64,000 bases of DNA from Clostridium sp. OM02-18AC (GTDB lineage Bacteria; Bacillota; Clostridia; Lachnospirales; Lachnospiraceae): positions 1 through 64,000 of the forward strand of contig NZ_QULW01000008.1 of the NCBI RefSeq assembly GCF_003481825.1, written 5' to 3'. Below, in pieces: positions 1-7,677 of this stretch (position 1 is the first letter of the stretch; each line of letters starts with the position of its first letter). The notes under the pieces were generated by a model. That model did no database searches and was not told the origin of the DNA. It saw only the letters and a list, made by a program, of their open reading frames with translations. A program made the translations under genes and the position numbers.

Positions 1-13
1 GATTTTTTAGTTT

Positions 14-60
14 AAAAGAGCGTGTGAAAAATGATTTCTCATTTTTTCACACGCCCTTTT
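14..60. terminator. Bidirectional hairpin terminator
   Basis: A nearly perfect inverted repeat of about 21 bp per arm (arms near 14-34 and 39-60, core GCGTGTGAAAAA) with a very short loop. It lies just beyond the stop codon of the minus-strand symporter gene and is flanked by T/A runs on both sides, so it can stop transcription from either direction. Confidence 0.8.
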
Positions 61-84
61 TTGACTTATGAAAAATATACAATC

Positions 85-1482
85 TTATGCATTCTTTCCC
101 TCAGTCTCAAAATATTCTTTTGTCAGCTTAAACACGGTGCCAGATAATAGGAAGACACCGATCAGGTTCGGGATTGCCATAAGACCGTTGAAGGTATCTG
201 CGATGTTCCATAACAGTCCCAGATCGACCGTTGCGCCGAGGATGGCAACCAGGGAGTAGGCAACCATGAATGGCTTGATGATCTTTTCATCGAAGATAAA
301 CTCAATGCAGCGTGCCCCATACAGTCCCCATCCGATGATGGTGGAGAAAGCAAAACAGCACATGGAAACTGCGGTGAAGATCGATACCCAGCTTCCATAA
401 GTGGAAGTAAAGCCGGAAATCGTCAGTTCAGCACCTGCAGCTTCTCCGTAAGCGACCGGAACACCACTGCAGAGGATAACCAAAGCGGTCAGGGTACAGA
501 TGAGAATCGTATCGGTAAATACTTCAAAGATGCCGAAGAAGCCCTGCTTGACCGGTTTCTTGGTGTCAGCGCAGGCATGGGCAATGGATCCGGTACCAAG
601 ACCAGCCTCATTGGAGAAGATGCCGCGGGATACGCCGCGCTTCATGCTGGTAAAGAAGCTTCCGATCACACCGCCGGTCACGGCCTGCGGATGGAATGCG
701 CCTTCAAAGATCATGGTAAATACCAGCGGGATGCGGTTTGCATGAAGCAGAACCACACCAAGTGCCAGAATAATGTAAAGAAGCGCCATGAACGGAACCA
801 GCTTTTCTGCTACATTGCCGATACGTTTGACACCGCCTAAAAGAACCAGGGCAACCAAAGCGGCCAGAATGATACCGATGACCAGGCAGACAAGCGGTTT
901 GCTCTGGTCCGTGATCAGATTGTAGTTTTCCAGTGCAGAGTTGATTGCGGTGGTGATGGTGTTGACCTGAGTCGCATTTCCGGTTCCAAATACGGTCAGT
1001 ACGCCGAATGTGGAGAACAGGACTGCCAGCCAGCGCCATTTTGGACCAAGTCCATTTTTGATGTAGTACATCGGACCGCCGACCAGCTCTCCGTTTTTGT
1101 TTGTTTCACGGAAATGAACGGCCAGGGTTACCTCAGAAAACTTGGTACACATGCCGAGTGCTGCAGAAATCCACATCCAGAAGACTGCTCCCGGGCCGCC
1201 GATGGCGATAGCGCCTGCCACACCGGCGATATTTCCGGTTCCGACGGTAGCTGCCAGTGCCGTGCAGACTGCCTGGAACGGAGTCATGGCACCATCGGAT
1301 GCATCGCGTTTGCGGAAGATTCGTCCGATGGTTACGCGGATCGCGTAGGGAAATTTGCAGATCTGCAGAAAGCGCAGGCCAAAGCTCAAATACAGGCCGA
1401 CACCGATGATACAGATCATGGCAGGGACTCCCCAGATGAAGTTGTTGATCACATTGTTGACAGATTCGATTGTGTTTAACAT
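85..1482 (-). CDS. Sodium:alanine/glycine symporter, AGCS family
   Basis: This is a polytopic membrane transporter that imports alanine or glycine together with sodium, of the AGCS (AlsT/DagA-type) family. The sequence shows the family hallmarks: ATVGTGNIAGVAGA in the N-terminal third, GGPMYYIKNGLG, and SNEAGLGTGSIAHA in the middle, with about ten hydrophobic segments. I place the start at 1482 (MLNTIESVNN), giving 465 residues, the usual family length; it is preceded by a purine-rich AGAAAGG site about eight bases upstream. The frame stays open another 95 codons upstream, but that stretch is Phe/Ser-rich and unlike the family, so I exclude it. The gene stands alone, with a terminator behind it. 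The exact substrate cannot be read from the sequence. Confidence 0.92.
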   Translation of the reverse strand: MLNTIESVNNVINNFIWGVPAMICIIGVGLYLSFGLRFLQICKFPYAIRVTIGRIFRKRDASDGAMTPFQAVCTALAATVGTGNIAGVAGAIAIGGPGAVFWMWISAALGMCTKFSEVTLAVHFRETNKNGELVGGPMYYIKNGLGPKWRWLAVLFSTFGVLTVFGTGNATQVNTITTAINSALENYNLITDQSKPLVCLVIGIILAALVALVLLGGVKRIGNVAEKLVPFMALLYIILALGVVLLHANRIPLVFTMIFEGAFHPQAVTGGVIGSFFTSMKRGVSRGIFSNEAGLGTGSIAHACADTKKPVKQGFFGIFEVFTDTILICTLTALVILCSGVPVAYGEAAGAELTISGFTSTYGSWVSIFTAVSMCCFAFSTIIGWGLYGARCIEFIFDEKIIKPFMVAYSLVAILGATVDLGLLWNIADTFNGLMAIPNLIGVFLLSGTVFKLTKEYFETEGKNA

Positions 1483-1803
1483 AGGGATACCTTTCTTTCG
1501 TGGTAAAATAGGTGCTGCTGATCCAAACAGGGATATGTTCTCGTGGAAAATTCTAGGAAAGAAAAGATGAAACTTTCCGAAAAACACAAAAAGAAGAACA
1601 GCACGAACCGTCGAAAAGACACAGATGGGAGCATGTCCTTGATACACGGACAAACGGAGCTGCGAGACGGTCGAATAAAAAAATGATAACATAATATAGG
1701 AAAAAAGTATAGTAAAAACATGGGATGACATTGGAAAACCTGGAAAAACATAGAAAAATAAGTGCAAAGCAGCGTGTCGGAAGCTTTATCGGTATGCTGG
1801 ACA
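1483..1803 (-). other. Leader/intergenic region of the symporter gene, no gene seen
   Basis: About 320 bases between the symporter start and the mntP terminator. It is A/T-rich on the minus strand with several TATACT/TATATT-like words near 1690-1720 that could be -10 elements, but no convincing -35 partner. I recognise no riboswitch or RNA gene. Confidence 0.5.
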
Positions 1804-1843
1804 GAAAAAAGAAAGCACCGGTTCTAGGAGAAGAACAGGTGCT
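1804..1843 (-). terminator. Terminator of mntP
   Basis: Inverted repeat AGCACCTGTTCT / AGAACCGGTGCT on the minus strand with a six-base loop, followed by a TTCTTTTTTC tract. The hairpin overlaps the last codons and stop of mntP. Confidence 0.8.
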
Positions 1844-2384
1844 CAATCAGAATTTTCAGGCCAATCAGAATTAGGATGATACCGCCGATCAGCTCTGCCT
1901 TGGACTTATAGCGGGCACCGAATACGGTGCCGACTTTGACTCCGATCACAGAGATCACAAAGGTGGTGCAGCCGATAAAGGTGATCGCTGGAAGAATGTT
2001 TACATCCAGAAAGGCGAAGGTTACGCCGACAGCCAGTGCATCGATACTGGTTGCAATGGCAAGGACCAGCATGGTTTTGACATCCACCGAGGCATCGCAG
2101 GACTCTGCTTCCTGGTCCAGTGATTCCTTGACCATGTTAAATCCGATGATGCCAAGTAAAATAAATGCGATCCAGTGGTCGTAGGCTTTGATCGCACCCT
2201 GGAAGCGGATGCCGAGCATATAGCCGATCCAGGGCATGAGTGCCTGGAACCCGCCGAAATACAGGCCGATGATGAGAGCGTGTTTCGGGCGCAGCTTTTG
2301 CATGGAAAGTCCCTTGCAGACAGAAACGGCGAAGGCATCCATGGATAGGCCTACAGCCAGCAGAAATAATTCGATCAGTGACAT
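1824..2384 (-). CDS. mntP: Manganese efflux pump MntP
   Basis: MntP exports Mn2+ and protects cells from manganese excess. The 186-residue protein is almost entirely hydrophobic with six predicted membrane segments and carries the two DxxA-type repeats of the family, LSMDAFAVSVCKG near residue 14 and ATSIDALAVGVTFAF near residue 112, whose aspartates are thought to handle the metal. Length and ends match the family (about 185-190 aa). The ATG at 2384 follows a GGAGG-like site (CCGGAGGATTTTCAC). The gene is monocistronic, with its own promoter, a Mn-responsive riboswitch leader and a terminator, which independently supports the assignment. Confidence 0.95.
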   Translation of the reverse strand: MSLIELFLLAVGLSMDAFAVSVCKGLSMQKLRPKHALIIGLYFGGFQALMPWIGYMLGIRFQGAIKAYDHWIAFILLGIIGFNMVKESLDQEAESCDASVDVKTMLVLAIATSIDALAVGVTFAFLDVNILPAITFIGCTTFVISVIGVKVGTVFGARYKSKAELIGGIILILIGLKILIEHLFFS

Positions 2385-2523
2385 GTGAAAATCCTCCGGT
2401 TTTTCTTAATTTTATGTGGAGCATCGCGGATTCTTGCACCTGGAGTGCTTCTTGCTGTGCCTTTTTGCAGAATGAATATTTTCATGAATCCGTAGACGTG
2501 TTGCTGTTGCATTTGGGCACACA

Positions 2524-2572
2524 ATGAAAAAGAGACCTGTCTGCAGAATATTACCTTCTGCAGACAAGTCTC
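2524..2572 (-). terminator. Terminator of the mntP riboswitch expression platform
   Basis: On the minus strand a 17-bp stem (GAGACTTGTCTGCAGAA pairing with TTCTGCAGACAGGTCTC, one G-U) is followed by TTTTTC. Its 5' arm includes the CTTGTC that forms the 3' side of the aptamer P1 stem, so terminator and ligand-bound aptamer are mutually exclusive. This predicts an ON switch: metal binding prevents termination. Confidence 0.85.
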
Positions 2573-2686
2573 ATCATTTGCAAATTTTGTGTATTTCATT
2601 TCGCATTAAGCAGAACCAGATGCAGATGCACCAGTGTGTTGACCCTGCTCCACGTTTGTTTGTGGCGACTACTCCCTTATCTTTTG
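2563..2686 (-). promoter_or_regulatory. yybP-ykoY family (Mn2+) riboswitch
   Basis: On the minus strand the leader begins GATAAG-GGAGTAG, the diagnostic 5' side of the yybP-ykoY aptamer (consensus GGGGAGUAG), followed by a variable region and closing with GAGACTTGTC. GATAAG (2676-2681) pairs with CTTGTC (2563-2568) as P1. A terminator whose stem competes for the same CTTGTC lies directly downstream, and the regulated gene is mntP. In other bacteria this RNA class senses Mn2+ and turns on Mn exporters. What is inferred is the switching direction; the motif, pairing and context are visible. Confidence 0.9.
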
Positions 2687-2689
2687 CCT

Positions 2690-2744
2690 ATTTTACCGAA
2701 TGGATAGCAGGTTGGTCAATGCTAACATTTGATATGTTAGCATT
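2690..2744 (-). promoter_or_regulatory. mntP promoter with overlapping palindromic operator
   Basis: On the minus strand TTGACC (2714-2719) and TAAAAT (2690-2695) are separated by 18 bp, placing the transcript start right at the aptamer. A perfect 11-bp inverted repeat AATGCTAACAT / ATGTTAGCATT with a 5-base gap (2718-2744) touches the -35. The GCTAAC/GTTAGC core is reminiscent of DtxR-type metal-regulator sites, which is only a suggestion. Confidence 0.6.
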
Positions 2745-2845
2745 TTGAAAATCCAGAGAAAAACTCGGTTCGCTTTTGCAATGACCGATTGAAAAACCAA
2801 AAAGAAAACGAGCTCGTTTTTGCAATGCCTGAAAAGAAACACATA

Positions 2846-2874
2846 TTGACACGGTAGGTAAATTTCCTTATAAT
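2846..2874 (+). promoter_or_regulatory. Consensus sigma-A promoter upstream of azlCD remnant
   Basis: TTGACA at 2846-2851 and TATAAT at 2869-2874 with a 17-bp spacer, a perfect match to the housekeeping consensus, 20 bases before the truncated azlC start. Two imperfect copies of a TTTTGCAATG-centred repeat sit upstream (about 2775-2830). Confidence 0.8.
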
Positions 2875-2894
2875 TTCGTACAAATACACGAAAG

Positions 2895-3236
2895 ATGAGG
2901 AATCTGTCAATGAACCGGGAATTAAATTTTGAGGGTGTGGATTTCTGCATGACAGCCCTGTTCGTCACAATTCTGATCGATCAGTGGAGGAAGAGCGAAA
3001 ACCATGCTCCGGCGGTGATCGGCGGTGTGAGTGCAGTGCTGTTCCTTTTGCTATTCGGTTCCTCACGGTTTATGCTGCCGTCTTTGATGGTGACAACGGC
3101 ACTGTTGCTGGTCTTTGCTCCGTGCAGAACGGTTGCGGAAAGCGCTGTTCCGAAAACGGATACTGATAAGAAAGCGATATCAGAAGCTTCTGCTGTCTGT
3201 CGGAAAAATGCTCGGAAGGAGGAGTCTGCATTATGA
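2895..3236 (+). pseudogene. azlC: AzlC branched-chain amino acid exporter, C-terminal fragment
   Basis: AzlC is the large subunit of the AzlCD branched-chain amino acid exporter, normally about 230 residues. Here only about 113 codons remain, and they match the C-terminal part of the family: GVDFCMTALFVTILIDQW followed by two hydrophobic segments. The N-terminal half is absent, and the upstream DNA is promoter and non-coding sequence with no trace of it in another frame. The fragment begins with ATG but lacks a strong ribosome binding site. It overlaps azlD by four bases (ATGA), so translation of the fragment may still be coupled to azlD. The C-terminal tail after residue 85 is charged and longer than usual. 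I regard it as a 5'-deleted gene. Confidence 0.8.
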
Positions 3237-3553
3237 GATCATTTCATATGTTACTGTCCATTCTGATTCCGGCCCTTCTGACCTTTGGTCTGCGGGCGCT
3301 GCCGTTTCTTCTATTGAATAAACGGGAACTTCCGAAACGGATCGAATATCTGGGAAATGTGTTTCCTATGGCAATTATGGCGACTCTTGTGGTATACTGT
3401 TTAAAGAGTGTGCCGGAATCTGCCCTGCAGGACAATCTGATCCTGCTTGCGGGCGTGCTAGTCACTGCGGTTATTCATATCTGGAAGAAAAGCTCCATTT
3501 TGAGCATTACGGTGGGAACGGTCGTGTATATGGTGCTGGTGCATTTCGTCTAG
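3233..3553 (+). CDS. azlD: AzlD family branched-chain amino acid transport protein
   Basis: The small partner of AzlC in the branched-chain amino acid (and analogue) exporter. The 106-residue protein has four hydrophobic segments and the family features: TFGLRALPFLLLNKRELPKR near the N-terminus, then YLGNVFPMAIMATLVVYCLK. The ATG at 3233 sits in an ATGA overlap with the azlC fragment and has an AAGGAGGAG site upstream. It is full length, but with its partner missing the N-terminal half it is unlikely to form a normal exporter unless another azlC exists elsewhere. Confidence 0.88.
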   Translation: MRSFHMLLSILIPALLTFGLRALPFLLLNKRELPKRIEYLGNVFPMAIMATLVVYCLKSVPESALQDNLILLAGVLVTAVIHIWKKSSILSITVGTVVYMVLVHFV

Positions 3554-3669
3554 GAACGAGAAACGGTGGCGTGGAATGCAGCATGAATCGGCTGCTATGA
3601 CCGGCTGCAGTAAATGAAGGGGAAACATATCAGAAACAGAAACATACAAGAAACAGAAAGGTAGATACG

Positions 3670-4422
3670 ATGTTAAATCAGTTTTCAAGAACAGAATTAT
3701 TATTTGGAAAAGAGGCAATGGAACGCCTGGCCCAGTCCAGAGTTGCTGTGTTCGGAGTTGGCGGAGTCGGCGGCTATGCCGTAGAAGCCCTGGTGCGAAG
3801 CGGTGTTGGTGCCATTGACCTGATCGATGATGACAAGGTGTGCCTGACGAACTTAAACCGCCAGATCATCGCAACCAGAAAAACCGTAGGAAAGTATAAG
3901 GTCGATGTGATGGAAGAGCGCATCCACGACATCAACCCGGACTGCAAGGTTACTACACACAAGTGCTTTTATCTGCCGGAGACAAAGGATGATTTCGACT
4001 TTTCCCAGTATTCCTATGTGATCGACGCAGTCGATACCGTAACTGCAAAATTGCAGCTGGTTATGGAAGCGCAGGAGAAGAAGGTGCCGATCATCAGCAG
4101 TATGGGTGCCGGAAACAAATTAAATCCGGCGATGTTTGAGGTAGCAGATATTTATAAAACCTCTGTCTGCCCGTTGGCAAAAGTTATGCGCCGCGAACTC
4201 AAAAAACGCGGTGTGAAGAAGCTGAAAGTGGTTTACTCCAAAGAGCAGCCGACCAGACCGATCGAGGATATGTCCATCAGCTGCCGCAACCACTGTATCT
4301 GCCCGCCGGGAGCAGCACACAAATGCACCGAGCGTAGAGACATTCCGGGCTCCAATGCATTCGTGCCGTCCGTCGTGGGACTGATCATCGCTTCCGAAGT
4401 CATTAAAGATCTGGCAAAATAA
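3670..4422 (+). CDS. tcdA: tRNA threonylcarbamoyladenosine dehydratase (ThiF/E1-like)
   Basis: TcdA (CsdL/YgdL) activates t6A37 of ANN-decoding tRNAs with ATP and dehydrates it to cyclic t6A. The 250-residue protein has an E1-like Rossmann fold: nucleotide loop GVGGVGGYAVEAL at residues 27-39, the DLIDDDKVCLTNLNRQ signature around 50-65, and the metal/ATP aspartate in VIDAVDT. Family cysteines and the RDIPGSNAFVPSVVGL C-terminal block are present, and the length matches. It converges on the thioesterase gene with only 13 bases between stop codons and no visible terminator. Confidence 0.93.
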   Translation: MLNQFSRTELLFGKEAMERLAQSRVAVFGVGGVGGYAVEALVRSGVGAIDLIDDDKVCLTNLNRQIIATRKTVGKYKVDVMEERIHDINPDCKVTTHKCFYLPETKDDFDFSQYSYVIDAVDTVTAKLQLVMEAQEKKVPIISSMGAGNKLNPAMFEVADIYKTSVCPLAKVMRRELKKRGVKKLKVVYSKEQPTRPIEDMSISCRNHCICPPGAAHKCTERRDIPGSNAFVPSVVGLIIASEVIKDLAK

Positions 4423-4435
4423 CAAGATGGTTCGT

Positions 4436-4840
4436 TTACAGCTTTTGTCCAAGGAACATGGTAAAGTTCCCGGTGACTAACAGCTCTCCCTTTTCATTGG
4501 TGATATCGACCCGTGTTACCGCAGTATTTCTCCCTTTGTGGACTGCGGTGGCTTCTACATAGACTGTGCCGGAGTTTACTCCTTTTACAAAGTTGATTCC
4601 GGCACACTGGGTCACGTTTGCAACTTCGTAGGCATAAGTAGACATGCCGGCGGCAATGTCGCAGAGAGAGAAGAGGAAGCCCCCGTGGGCATTTCCGTAC
4701 AGATTCAAGGATTCTTCCGTTATTTCTATGGAAAGCCGGGCATGACCCGGTTCAATTTCTAATAATCTCAGGTTTTCCTGCCCTCGGATGGGCTGGATAT
4801 GTCGTTTGATTCCCTCTAGTATTTCCGGTCTTGTGATCAT
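4436..4840 (-). CDS. PaaI/YdiI-type hotdog-fold acyl-CoA thioesterase
   Basis: A hotdog-fold thioesterase that would hydrolyse an acyl-CoA or aryl-CoA; the precise substrate is not evident. It has the PaaI-type active-site block NLYGNAHGGFLFSLCDIAAG near residues 45-65 and a beta-rich C-terminal half. I choose the start at 4840 (MITRPEIL), 134 residues, because a perfect GGAGG precedes it at the right spacing; 14 more upstream codons are open but lack a site. The adjacent acyl-CoA dehydrogenase fragment hints at a former acyl-CoA gene cluster. Confidence 0.85.
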   Translation of the reverse strand: MITRPEILEGIKRHIQPIRGQENLRLLEIEPGHARLSIEITEESLNLYGNAHGGFLFSLCDIAAGMSTYAYEVANVTQCAGINFVKGVNSGTVYVEATAVHKGRNTAVTRVDITNEKGELLVTGNFTMFLGQKL

Positions 4841-5013
4841 AAAAGCCTCCATTTGTAAAAAAAATATCATAATAATATGCATAAAGAAACTGCAAAACAG
4901 CAGCTTATACCTTCACACGCTAGAATATAACACCTTGAACGTCCATTTACAAGGGAAAAAATGATTGATAGGTTTTTCTGATGAATCTGATTCGTTTGTG
5001 CGGATACAGCCGA

Positions 5014-5043
5014 TTGGATATTTCGACGGGTCCACGTTATAAT
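5014..5043 (+). promoter_or_regulatory. Promoter upstream of the acyl-CoA dehydrogenase fragment
   Basis: TTGGAT (5014-5019) and TATAAT (5038-5043), 18-bp spacer, about 85 bases before the start codon. The promoter and an intact AAGGAGG site remain although the gene is truncated. Confidence 0.6.
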
Positions 5044-5129
5044 AGCATCATCAAGATTGTTAAAGAAATCGCAACGTAAAACAAAAATACAACAATCAAA
5101 ATGATCAACGCAAATAAGGAGGATATCAC

Positions 5130-5678
5130 ATGAGCAAGTTAACAAAGGAAGAGTTCTCCAGAGGACCGGGTGGAATGAGAATGCATCTGCACTATGCAAT
5201 GGACTTAAACTGGAGAATCCTGGATGATTACGGCAGTCTGGAACTGAAGGCAGAGTATATGTCAAAATTCCAGAATAAGGAAGTATTTACCTGCTTCGCA
5301 CTGACAGAGGCAACTGGCGGTACCGGAGCTGATTTACATACCATGGCAGTGAAGGATGGCGACAGCTATGTATTAAACGGTGAGAAGACCCTGATCTCCC
5401 ACACGGACTGCTGCGAATTCGCATATGTCATTGCTGTAACCAATCCGGATTCTGATAAGGACGACAGACTTTCCGCATTCTTCGTACCAATGGATGCACC
5501 GGGATTTGAAGTCATCAACATGCCGCATATGATGGGCTGCCGTGGTGCAGGTCATGGAGAACTGAAATTCACCAACTGTCGCATCGACAAGAAATATCTG
5601 TTAGGACGTGAGGGACAGGGACTTGAGATTGCAGTCAGCCTGCGTACCGGTCTGACTGCTATAAAAACTGGTTTCTGA
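5130..5678 (+). pseudogene. Acyl-CoA dehydrogenase, internal fragment
   Basis: Acyl-CoA dehydrogenases are flavoenzymes of about 380 residues that oxidise acyl-CoA. This 182-codon frame covers only the middle: the end of the N-terminal helical domain (GGMRMHLHYAMD), the beta domain FAD/substrate loop (CFALTEATGGTGADLHTM near residue 55) and the GCRGAGHGELKFTNCRI strand. The first ~80-90 and last ~190 residues, including the catalytic glutamate region, are missing; the frame ends in an unrelated tail after GQGLEIAVSL. It has a promoter and an excellent AAGGAGG ribosome binding site, so a stable fragment could be made, but it cannot be a working dehydrogenase. It ends eight bases from the converging LysR gene. 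Confidence 0.8.
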
Positions 5679-5686
5679 ATCAGGCG

Positions 5687-6448
5687 TCAGGCAGTGCTGG
5701 CTGGAGATTCCGGAGGCAGATTTAAGCAGCGCGCAACCATGAAGTTTGCAAAAGCCTCCACGGCTGCAGTGATGAAATTTTTCTTGCTGTACACCATGTA
5801 AAGCAGGCGGGTGTCTTTGGGAACATCCGTTAAGTGGATCTTTTTCAGATTGTCAAACTGTTTTAAAAACGGAGTATCTGCCACAATGGCAGCTTTGGAA
5901 GAGCGGTTGATCTGCCCGGCAATGGAGATCTCGTCGTCATAACAGTAGGAGGCTTCCATGTCTTTCCTGTTCAGAATTTTCCGGATGGTTTTTCCGATGG
6001 GAATGGTGTCACGGTAAGTGAAAAGTGTGTACTTTTTTAAAGCGGTCAGTTCGATCGAATCAAAGGAAGCCAGGGGGGCATTTCGGACGATCACAATCAG
6101 TTCCTGATAGGTGATGGGAACAAAAACAAGGTCGTCCCGGTTCTCTACCATAGAGCAGAAGCCAACATCGATGGTTCCGGTTACAGAATCGGATTTTTCT
6201 TTTATGATGGCAATGCCGTGTTCCAGGATTCCCAGTGCCTGGTTCACGTACTGATAAAATTCCTGCCCGTATTTGGTAAGCTGGATTTCGCGCCCTTTTT
6301 TCTGGAACAAAGAAACAGAAAGCTCGTGTTCCAGGGAAGCAATGGAATCACTGAGGCTTGGCTGTGTGATATAAAGTGCTTTGGCTGCTTCTGTGTAATG
6401 CTGGACTTCAGCCAGTTTTCGAAAGTAATATAGCTGTTGTAAATTCAT
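5687..6448 (-). CDS. LysR-family transcriptional regulator with internal deletion
   Basis: The N-terminal winged helix-turn-helix is typical (LQQLYYFRKLAEVQHYTEAA, TQPSLSDSIASLE) and the linker helix ends at residue 90 with VTGTIDVGF. In the family this is followed by about 45 residues of the first regulatory subdomain before a block like DLAFCS..EN..L.F.P. Here GTIDVGF runs directly into CSMVENRDDLVFVPI, so roughly 45 residues have been removed in frame, explaining the length of 253 instead of about 298. The remainder of the effector domain and the C-terminus are present. DNA binding may persist, but ligand response is probably lost. It could be counted as a pseudogene; I keep it as CDS because the frame is intact. 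Confidence 0.75.
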   Translation of the reverse strand: MNLQQLYYFRKLAEVQHYTEAAKALYITQPSLSDSIASLEHELSVSLFQKKGREIQLTKYGQEFYQYVNQALGILEHGIAIIKEKSDSVTGTIDVGFCSMVENRDDLVFVPITYQELIVIVRNAPLASFDSIELTALKKYTLFTYRDTIPIGKTIRKILNRKDMEASYCYDDEISIAGQINRSSKAAIVADTPFLKQFDNLKKIHLTDVPKDTRLLYMVYSKKNFITAAVEAFANFMVARCLNLPPESPASTA

Positions 6449-6557
6449 AACCTTTCTCCTTTGTAATCATAGTTTTATTATAAAGAATGAGAGAGAAAAA
6501 AGCCAGAAAAATACGCTTGAAATGTTAAAAAAATATCAGAAAGAGGGCGGTGAGGAT

Positions 6558-6586
6558 TTGACAATTTTAACGAAATTCTCTACAAT
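6558..6586 (+). promoter_or_regulatory. Consensus promoter of the MBL-fold gene
   Basis: TTGACA (6558-6563) and TACAAT (6581-6586) with a 17-bp spacer, 34 bases before the start codon; an AGGAGG site precedes the ATG. Confidence 0.8.
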
Positions 6587-6619
6587 AATAGATAAGCGTC
6601 AGGACACAGGAGGGATATC

Positions 6620-7624
6620 ATGAGAGAAATTAAAAAGAACATTTTTCTCGAAACCATTCCATACGAGGATCACCACAGAAGTCCGCGGAATCTTTACATC
6701 ATCCGTGGGGAGGACCGCAGTCTGATGGTCGATACCTCCAACAATACTGAGCGGGACTGGACGATTTTAAAAGGCATGGTCGATGCGCTCGGAATTGATT
6801 ATAAAAAGCTGGACATCTTCATCACCCATGAGCATCCGGATCATACGGGGCTTGTCCCGAAGCTGCAGGAGCTTGGTGCCAGGGCATTTATGAATCCGGA
6901 CGAGACAAGAAAACGGGTCGACCTTTTACACAGCTACCTGGCAGATGAACAGGCTCGGATCGAAAATCTCCGGATCGTAGGAGTCACGAAAGAAGAAACT
7001 CCCGAAGTATATGATACTTTTATGGAATATACAACAAAAGCGTATGCATCAGTCAAAGCACCGCTGGAACTTTCGTTTCTCCCGATTCACCCGGGAGAGA
7101 CGCTTTCTTATGGAGGCTACTGCTTTGAAGTCGTGCTGTTAAAAGGACATACCTTTGGGCAGTGCGGACTTTATGAACCTGAGAAAAAGCTGATGTTCGT
7201 AGGGGACCAGATCATGACGACCATTGTTCCGATCGTGGGGACCCAGGAGACGGATCTGGGCATGTTAAAATGCTATATGGATTCTCTTGGTGAGTTGAAA
7301 CACAAGTACAAAGACTGTTACTTCCTTCCCTGTCATTACGGCGAGATTAAGGATGTTGAGAAGGAAGTGAACCGCATTATCTTTGGCTATTTGGACAAGT
7401 GTGAGATCATGAAGCATGTTCTGGAAGAGGCGGGGAAACCACTGACAACCCGTGATATCGGGGTGCGGACTTATGGAAGAAGCCAGGGACCGCCGGATTA
7501 TGCGCACTTTGCTTCCTGTACCCAGATCTGGGCAAAGACATTCTCCTGTATGGAGTATATGATGGGAGAAGGCTTCATCGAACGGTCGGAGCGCGACGGC
7601 ATCCTGTACTGGAAAGCAATCTGA
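6620..7624 (+). CDS. Metallo-beta-lactamase-fold hydrolase
   Basis: A 334-residue metal-dependent hydrolase of the MBL superfamily. The metal-binding motif HxHxDH is seen as HEHPDH (H70, H72, D74, H75), followed by GHTFGQCGLY, GDQI and CHYGEI elements that supply the remaining ligands. After the catalytic domain (to about residue 230) comes a helical/winged-helix-like C-terminal part that is common in stand-alone clostridial homologues. The substrate cannot be predicted; hydroxyacylglutathione-hydrolase or RNase Z activity is not specifically supported. The gene has its own consensus promoter and convergently faces the ABC ATPase gene. Confidence 0.85.
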   Translation: MREIKKNIFLETIPYEDHHRSPRNLYIIRGEDRSLMVDTSNNTERDWTILKGMVDALGIDYKKLDIFITHEHPDHTGLVPKLQELGARAFMNPDETRKRVDLLHSYLADEQARIENLRIVGVTKEETPEVYDTFMEYTTKAYASVKAPLELSFLPIHPGETLSYGGYCFEVVLLKGHTFGQCGLYEPEKKLMFVGDQIMTTIVPIVGTQETDLGMLKCYMDSLGELKHKYKDCYFLPCHYGEIKDVEKEVNRIIFGYLDKCEIMKHVLEEAGKPLTTRDIGVRTYGRSQGPPDYAHFASCTQIWAKTFSCMEYMMGEGFIERSERDGILYWKAI

Positions 7625-7677
7625 CTGCCTGGGACCATGATATGACTGAAAAAACGCCAGGCAAAGAAGCGGCATGA

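Noticed and set aside
1483..1767. 95-codon N-terminal extension of the symporter frame
   Set aside because: Phe/Ser-rich, without family similarity; a better ribosome binding site precedes MLNTIESVNN at 1482.
7627..7664. TGCCTGG...CCAGGCA inverted repeat between the MBL and ABC genes considered as a terminator
   Set aside because: Only seven base pairs around a 24-base loop and no T tract; not convincing.
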